A stretch of 26,778 nt of DNA from positions 1-26,778 of the forward strand of contig JAGYNK010000005.1 of NCBI GenBank assembly GCA_018400055.1. The letters are read 5' to 3'. Of this stretch, positions 21,908 to 26,778 are shown one piece after another; positions within the stretch are counted from its first letter, which is position 1; every line of letters begins with the position of its first letter. The translations under genes and the position numbers were made by a program. This DNA comes from Candidatus Moraniibacteriota bacterium (lineage in GTDB: Bacteria > Patescibacteriota > Minisyncoccia > Moranbacterales > UBA9337). Below the pieces are notes generated by a model. That model was given only the letters and a program-made list of their open reading frames with translations, did no database searches and was not told the DNA's origin.

Positions 21908-22771
21908 ATGATTACTAGCGTAAAGGAAATTTTAAATAAGGCCAAAGAAGGGCATTATGCCGTTGGAGCTTTTAACACGGCTAATCTGGAGGTTACTCAA
22001 GCGATTATAAAAGCGGCCAGCGAAATGCATTCTCCGGTTATTGTGCAAATAACCGAGAAGACTATGAATTATACCGGAGGAAGAGCGATTTTTAATTTAA
22101 TAAAAAATGTTGCCGAATTTTATTATCCGAAAATTCCCGTTGGTATACATCTGGACCATGGAAAAAGTCTGGAGATAATTCAAAGAGTGGCGGATATCGG
22201 ATTTAACTCCGTAATGTATGACGGATCAAGAGACAAATATGACGATAATCTTTCCGCGACTAAGAAAGTGGTTGATTTTTGTAAAAAAAGAAACATAAGC
22301 GTTCAGGCTGAGTTGGGAAGCGTTCCTTATTTTGGAGAAATAGGATTGGAAGACGCGGATTGGGATAAGTATATGACCAATCCCAATCAAGCGGAGGAGT
22401 TTGTTGAGATGACCGGTACGGACGCTCTGGCGGTGGCTATCGGAAATGCCCATGGGTTTGCCAAAGAGCGGGAAACTCCGGATTATGCCAGATTGGAGAT
22501 GATTAACAAAAAATTAAATATACCTTTAATTTTGCACGGAGCTTCCGATTGGGAAAGTGGAAGGGTGGAAGAAGTGATTAAAAGAGGAATTTGTTGTTTC
22601 AATGTTGATACGGCGATTCGCTTGGCTTTTGTCAATAATTTGGCTAATTCGCTAAAGAATAAAGGCGAGATATCTTTTGACATAAGAAAAGTTTTGGGAA
22701 GCGCCAGAGAAGCGGTAGAAAATGCGGTTAAAGAAAAAATAAAATTATTCGGAAGTGATGGAAAGGCGTAG
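21908..22771 (+). CDS. fba: Class II fructose-bisphosphate aldolase
   Basis: Zinc-dependent aldolase cleaving fructose 1,6-bisphosphate. 287 residues. HLDHG (residues 81-85) carries the catalytic Asp83 and zinc ligand His84; Glu135 in QAELGSV, His182 in IGNAHG and His210 in LILHGASDW complete the metal site. FNVDTAIR is the phosphate-binding strand. It may act on fructose or tagatose bisphosphate; with tpiA and gap beside it the glycolytic reaction is the natural reading. Confidence 0.96.
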   Translation: MITSVKEILNKAKEGHYAVGAFNTANLEVTQAIIKAASEMHSPVIVQITEKTMNYTGGRAIFNLIKNVAEFYYPKIPVGIHLDHGKSLEIIQRVADIGFNSVMYDGSRDKYDDNLSATKKVVDFCKKRNISVQAELGSVPYFGEIGLEDADWDKYMTNPNQAEEFVEMTGTDALAVAIGNAHGFAKERETPDYARLEMINKKLNIPLILHGASDWESGRVEEVIKRGICCFNVDTAIRLAFVNNLANSLKNKGEISFDIRKVLGSAREAVENAVKEKIKLFGSDGKA

Positions 22772-22773
22772 GC

Positions 22774-22808
22774 AACTAACAACTAACAACTAATAAATAA
22801 CAAATAAA
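22774..22808 (+). repeat. Heptad run, fba-gap spacer
   Basis: Five in-phase 7-base words: AACTAAC twice, AACTAAT, AAATAAC and AAATAAA, ending three bases before the gap start codon. Uses the same AACTAAC word as the tpiA-fba spacer. Confidence 0.85.
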
Positions 22809-22811
22809 AGT

Positions 22812-23813
22812 ATGGTGAAAATAGCTATCAATGGATTTGGAAGAATCGGTCGAGCGGCTTTTAAAATCGCTTTGGAAAAAAATAATCTGGAAGTGGTGGC
22901 CGTTAATGATTTAACGGATTCCGGCACGTTGGCTCATTTGCTTAAATATGATACGGCTTACGGAACATATGAAAAAAATATAGATTCGGCTGAAGGTGAA
23001 ATAACGGTAGAAAATAAGAAGTTTTCCATTTACGCTGAAGCCGAACCCGGAAAACTTCCCTGGGGTGATTTAGGTGTGGATGTTGTTTTGGAATGCACCG
23101 GACGTTTTGTGAAAGACGGAGCTGCCAGGGCTCATATTGAAGCCGGTGCTAAAAAAGTGATTATTTCCGCTCCGGCTAAAGGGGAAGGAAATATACCCAC
23201 TTTTTTGTTGGGAGTCAATGAGGATAAATATTCCGGGGAGGAAGTTATTTCCAACGCCTCTTGCACTACTAATTGCGTTGCGCCGATAACGCAAGTTATA
23301 GATACTCGTTTCGGTATTGAAAAAGCGCTTATGACAACGGTTCATTCTTACACGGCTGACCAGAATTTGCAGGACGGTCCGCATAAGGATTTAAGGCGAG
23401 CAAGGGCGGCGTCGCAAAATATAGTGCCGACTACGACAGGAGCGGCGATTTCAACAGCTAAGGTTATCCCAAATTTAGATAATCTTTTTGACGGCATGGC
23501 GATTCGTGTTCCTACAGTCGTGGTTTCTTTGTCGGATCTTACTTTTCTTTTGAAGAAGGAAGTTTCCGCCGATGAAATAAACAATGTTTTAATTGAAGCA
23601 TCTCGGGAGGAAAAAATGAAAAATATAATAAAGACTATTCAGGAGCCTCTTGTTTCCTCGGATATCATCGGAAGCTTGCATTCCAGCGTGGTGGATTTGT
23701 CTTTTACTAAAGTTATAGGAGGAAATTTAGTCAAAATAATAGCGTGGTATGATAATGAATGGGGTTATGCCAATCGTTTAGTGGAGTTGGCAGAGCATGT
23801 CAGTCAGAAATAG
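22812..23813 (+). CDS. gap: Glyceraldehyde-3-phosphate dehydrogenase, type I
   Basis: Oxidises glyceraldehyde 3-phosphate with phosphate and NAD. 333 residues, normal. GFGRIGR at the start binds the dinucleotide, VAVNDLTD carries the Asp favouring NAD, the catalytic Cys151 is in SNASCTTNC, and the active-site His lies in TVHSYTADQ. DGPHKDLRRARAASQNIVPT and WYDNEWGYANR are conserved. Last gene of the tpiA-fba-gap block; pgk is not in the window. Confidence 0.99.
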   Translation: MVKIAINGFGRIGRAAFKIALEKNNLEVVAVNDLTDSGTLAHLLKYDTAYGTYEKNIDSAEGEITVENKKFSIYAEAEPGKLPWGDLGVDVVLECTGRFVKDGAARAHIEAGAKKVIISAPAKGEGNIPTFLLGVNEDKYSGEEVISNASCTTNCVAPITQVIDTRFGIEKALMTTVHSYTADQNLQDGPHKDLRRARAASQNIVPTTTGAAISTAKVIPNLDNLFDGMAIRVPTVVVSLSDLTFLLKKEVSADEINNVLIEASREEKMKNIIKTIQEPLVSSDIIGSLHSSVVDLSFTKVIGGNLVKIIAWYDNEWGYANRLVELAEHVSQK

Positions 23814-23845
23814 TTTTTAGAGGTTGGTATCGTGAAGGCAATATG

Positions 23846-23950
23846 TAATTTTTTAATTTTTAATTTTATAAATTCCCAAATAATTTTTTAGTTTGAATTT
23901 CTTGAGAATTTAGAATTAAAGTTTATTTAGAAAATTAAAAATTAAGAATT
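23846..23950 (+). repeat. Fifteen-heptad AT-rich array, gap-aminoacylase spacer
   Basis: A strict 7-base frame can be kept over 105 bases. Left words include TAATTTT, TTAATTT twice and, later, TAATTTT and TTAGTTT; right words are GAAAATT, AAAAATT and AAGAATT, the complement type of the left ones. So it is both periodic and inverted. AT-richness weakens the significance. Confidence 0.6.
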
Positions 23951-23959
23951 ATAAAGATA

Positions 23960-25531
23960 ATGTACGATGTAATAATAAAAAACGGAACAGTTATTAACGG
24001 CTTGGGCGAGCCGATGTTTGGAGCGGACGTGGGTATAGAGGAGGATAAAATTAGAAAAATTGGCGATTTAAGCGGAGAAACGGCGGAGAAAATCATTGAT
24101 GCTTCCGGACAATATATCGCGCCCGGGTTTATAGATGTGACTAACCATTCCGATACTTATTGGCGGATTTTTTCAAACCCCGAGCTTGAGAGCTTAGTTT
24201 ATCAAGGAGTTACCACTATAATTGGGGGAAATTGCGGATCGTCTTTGGCTCCTTTGGCTAATCATAATATGATTAAGTCCATAAGAAAATGGGCGGATGT
24301 CAGTCAAACTAACCTTAATTGGCTCAAAATGGGAGAATTTCTAAATGAAGTGGAGAGAAGCAGGCTATCCATTAATTTCGCCACTTTAGTGGGGCATGGA
24401 ACTTTAAGAAGAGGGATTGTTAGAGATGAAACAAGAAGCTTGAATTCGCATGAAATTGATGTTATGAAAGATATGTTGAAAGGAGCTTTAAAAGAAGGAG
24501 CCTTGGGATTTTCCACCGGATTGGTTTATACGCACGCGAAGCAAGCGGACAAAGAAGAAATAGCGGAGTTAGCTGAAATAGTTAAAAAGCGCAAGGGGGT
24601 TTACACGACGCATATCAGAGGAGAATCTTACGATTTAATAGAATCTTTGGAGGAGGCGATTGAGGTGGCGAGAAGCACCGGAGTAGCTTTGCAAATTTCT
24701 CACATAAAAGCTATGGGAGAAAAGAACTGGCATTTGATAGATGAAGCGATTAATTTGATTGAAAGCGCCAAAAGCGATGGTATCAATATTGATTTTGACG
24801 TTTATCCTTACACGAGTACCGGTTCGGTTTTATATATATTTCTTCCGGATTGGGTTACGGAAGGGGGAAGAGAAATGATGCTTAGTCGGCTTAGGGATTC
24901 TGAAATCAGGAAAGAAGTGATAGAGGATATGAAAAGAAATAATTTTGATTATTCCAAGGTCATTATTTCCATTTCATCTTTAAATAAAGAGCTGAATCGT
25001 AAAAGGATAGTTGACATAGCGAGAATTCAAGGAAAGTCGGTAGAGGAAGCTATTGTGGATATTTTAATTGCCAGTGGTGGGAGAGTGGTTACGATAATGG
25101 AAATTCTAAGCGAAAAAAATGTAAAGAAAATCATTCAACATCCTTTTTCTATTGTTTCTTCCAACGGAGCAGGTTATAATACGGATTATAAAAAATCGGG
25201 AGATTTGGTTCATCCCAGAAATTTCGGTTCTTTTCCGAGAGTGTTGGGAAAATATGTTAGGGAAGAGAAAATTTTAAGCTGGGAAGAAGCCATTTATAAA
25301 ATGAGCGGAAAGCCGGCAAAAAAATACGGATTGAAAAAAAGAGGTTCTTTAGAGAAAGGAAATTTTGCCGATGTGGTAATCTTTAATCCCGAAAAGGTTA
25401 AAGACTTATCCACAGTGGACGATCCTTATCAATATGCCAAGGGCGTTAGTTGGGTTTTTGTAAATGGTGAGATTATAATGGAAGAAGGAAAATTTAACGG
25501 ATCCAGAGCGGGCAGGGTCATAAGGAAATAA
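23960..25531 (+). CDS. D-aminoacylase-like amidohydrolase with altered active site
   Basis: Amidohydrolase of the N-acyl-D-amino-acid deacylase group, 523 residues, full length. Cytoplasmic by absence of a signal peptide. Metal-site residues conserved with the characterised Alcaligenes enzyme: H63, C92 in GGNCG, H218 in THIRGES and H248 in SHIK. Two are changed: the first His of the D-x-H-x-H motif is T61 (FIDVTNHSD), and the catalytic Asp of the SDG motif is N402 (SSNG). HPRNFGSFPRVLGKYVREE and the C-terminal ADVVIFNPEKV confirm the family. It may act on a different N-acyl or D-residue substrate, or be inactive. murD follows 18 bases later, suggesting a link with cell-wall D-amino acids (inference). 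Confidence 0.85.
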   Translation: MYDVIIKNGTVINGLGEPMFGADVGIEEDKIRKIGDLSGETAEKIIDASGQYIAPGFIDVTNHSDTYWRIFSNPELESLVYQGVTTIIGGNCGSSLAPLANHNMIKSIRKWADVSQTNLNWLKMGEFLNEVERSRLSINFATLVGHGTLRRGIVRDETRSLNSHEIDVMKDMLKGALKEGALGFSTGLVYTHAKQADKEEIAELAEIVKKRKGVYTTHIRGESYDLIESLEEAIEVARSTGVALQISHIKAMGEKNWHLIDEAINLIESAKSDGINIDFDVYPYTSTGSVLYIFLPDWVTEGGREMMLSRLRDSEIRKEVIEDMKRNNFDYSKVIISISSLNKELNRKRIVDIARIQGKSVEEAIVDILIASGGRVVTIMEILSEKNVKKIIQHPFSIVSSNGAGYNTDYKKSGDLVHPRNFGSFPRVLGKYVREEKILSWEEAIYKMSGKPAKKYGLKKRGSLEKGNFADVVIFNPEKVKDLSTVDDPYQYAKGVSWVFVNGEIIMEEGKFNGSRAGRVIRK

Positions 25532-25549
25532 GAATTTAAAAAGTAATAT

Positions 25550-26778
25550 ATGACAGACATTTTTTTAAAAAATAAAAAAGTAACGGTTTTCGGGTTGGGG
25601 CTTCACGGAGGAGGAGTGGGGACGGTTAAATTTTTAGCCAGCCAAGGAGCCAGAATAATAGTGACTGATATCAAAACCAGAGAGCAGTTAGCTGATTCTT
25701 TGGAAAAGCTTAAAGGAGTAAAAAACGTTGAGTATGTTTTGGGTCAGCACCGTCAGGAAGACTTTACCAAGGTGGATATGATCATAAAAACTCCAAGCGC
25801 GTCTTGGAGCAATAAACATATAAAATTAGCCTTGGAAAAAAATATTCCTGTGGAAGTGGACTCCGGGTTGTTTTTTAAGTTGTGCAAGAATCCGATTATT
25901 GGAGTTACCGGAACTAAAGGAAAAACGACCACGGCAACGATAATTTATGAGATTTTAAAATTGGCGGGGAAGAATCCGGTTAAAGTCGGTGTCGGACAGG
26001 TGTCCGCTTTGGATAAATTGGAAAGTCTAAAAAAGAATTCAGTGGTGGTGTTTGAACTTTCAAGTTGGCGCTTGTCGGCTTTGGGAAGAAACAAGCAAAG
26101 TCCGTTTATTGCGGTTTTAAGCAATATTTTTCCCGATCATCTCAATTATTACCAAACGATGGAAAGTTATATAAAAGATAAGAAAAACATTTTTGTTTAT
26201 CAGGGTCCGAAAGATTGGTTGGTTACCAATGAAGACGATGAAAATTTAAGGCTTATCACCAAAGAAGCCAAATCTCAAATTGTAAAATATTCTAAATTTC
26301 CGATGAAGAACGGTCATTCAATATTTATGGAGAACGAGGCTATTTATCTTAACGACGGGGTGGACACTGAAAAAATTGTATCACGAGAAGAACTTAAAAT
26401 AAAAGGGCGTCACAACATAGGGAATATTATGGCGGCTATCGGAGCGGCTTACGCTTATGGGGTTGAAATCGCGAAAATAAAAGAAGCGGTGAGTAATTTT
26501 AAAGGCATTGCTCATCGTTTGGAATTTGTTGACAAAATAAAGGAAGTAAGATTTTATAACGATACAGCGGCTACAATTCCGGAAGCAACCATATCCGCGC
26601 TTGAATCTTTTACTCAACCTGTCATTTTAATTGCGGGAGGCGCTGATAAAAATCTTGACTTTTCCCTTTTGGGCAGTATGATTGCCAAGAAAGTTAAAGG
26701 GTTGGTTTTACTTAAAGGAAGCGCTACGGAAGAATTGTTGAGGCAAATTAAAAAGAATTTACCGGAAGAAAAAAAAGA
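25550..26778 (+). CDS. murD: UDP-N-acetylmuramoyl-L-alanine:D-glutamate ligase, N-terminal part
   Basis: Cytoplasmic Mur ligase adding D-glutamate in peptidoglycan synthesis. 409 complete codons are present with no stop; the gene runs off the window, so only about the last 10 percent is missing. The N-terminal nucleotide-sugar domain starts VTVFGLGLHGGGVGTVKFL, the ATP-binding P-loop is GVTGTKGKTTT, and SNIFPDHLNYY, GRHNIGNIMAAIGAAYAYG and AHRLEFVDKIKEVRFYND follow in order. Where many MurD have NDSKAT this one has NDTAAT. The assignment to MurD and not another Mur ligase rests on the N-terminal domain and the AHRLE-ND segment. Confidence 0.93.
   Translation, partial: MTDIFLKNKKVTVFGLGLHGGGVGTVKFLASQGARIIVTDIKTREQLADSLEKLKGVKNVEYVLGQHRQEDFTKVDMIIKTPSASWSNKHIKLALEKNIPVEVDSGLFFKLCKNPIIGVTGTKGKTTTATIIYEILKLAGKNPVKVGVGQVSALDKLESLKKNSVVVFELSSWRLSALGRNKQSPFIAVLSNIFPDHLNYYQTMESYIKDKKNIFVYQGPKDWLVTNEDDENLRLITKEAKSQIVKYSKFPMKNGHSIFMENEAIYLNDGVDTEKIVSREELKIKGRHNIGNIMAAIGAAYAYGVEIAKIKEAVSNFKGIAHRLEFVDKIKEVRFYNDTAATIPEATISALESFTQPVILIAGGADKNLDFSLLGSMIAKKVKGLVLLKGSATEELLRQIKKNLPEEKK

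Noticed and set aside
25550..26778. murD NDTAAT variant as an inactivated ligase
   Set aside because: The P-loop and other conserved segments are intact and, as far as I recall, this position varies among MurD proteins.

Overview
The window (low GC, mostly plus-strand genes, standard code with TGA used as a stop after rpsJ and secY) looks like a chromosomal core region of a Candidate Phyla Radiation (Patescibacteria) bacterium, probably of Parcubacteria type. This placement is inference. It rests on a str/S10/spc-type ribosomal protein cluster with no rpmD (uL30) between rpsE and rplO, charged tails on several ribosomal proteins, almost no Shine-Dalgarno sequences, and small single-copy housekeeping genes.

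Layout. 1-3671: fusA and tuf, separated by 381 bases carrying two good sigma70-type promoters and a leader hairpin in front of tuf. 3737-14114: rpsJ, rplC, rplD, rplW, rplB, rpsS, rplV, rpsC, rplP, rpmC, rpsQ, rplN, rplX, rplE, rpsN, rpsH, rplF, rplR, rpsE, rplO, all on the plus strand, with no overlaps and unusually roomy spacers. 14115-14634: a strong intrinsic terminator, a hairpin with a duplicated 3' arm, a GC-rich 20-base palindrome and a new promoter for secY. 14635-16745: secY and map, without adk between them; infA, rpmJ, rpsM and the rest of the usual cluster do not follow. 16746-17464: a TrpR-superfamily gene bracketed by two copies of a perfect 30-base palindrome. 17465-20339: a nucleoside-deoxyribosyltransferase-like protein, RuvX, a family 2 glycosyltransferase and a GalT-like uridylyltransferase. 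20598-23813: a small membrane protein followed by a glycolytic block, tpiA, fba and gap. 23960-26778: a D-aminoacylase-like amidohydrolase and the first part of murD, cut by the window edge.

The most unusual material is between the genes. Many spacers are built of short words repeated every 7 bases (once every 9, once every 6). Inside the ribosomal operon these words form long inverted repeats, with the same architecture in the rplW-rplB and rpsN-rpsH spacers; elsewhere they are tandem runs that lead up to start codons. The rpsJ-rplC spacer also contains two mutually exclusive hairpins, the second followed by a T-run, like an attenuator. The paired palindromes around the TrpR-like gene look like candidate operators or a mobile palindrome. 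The D-aminoacylase-like protein lacks one conserved metal histidine and the catalytic aspartate of the characterised enzyme.

No tRNA, rRNA, CRISPR array, insertion sequence or phage gene was seen.
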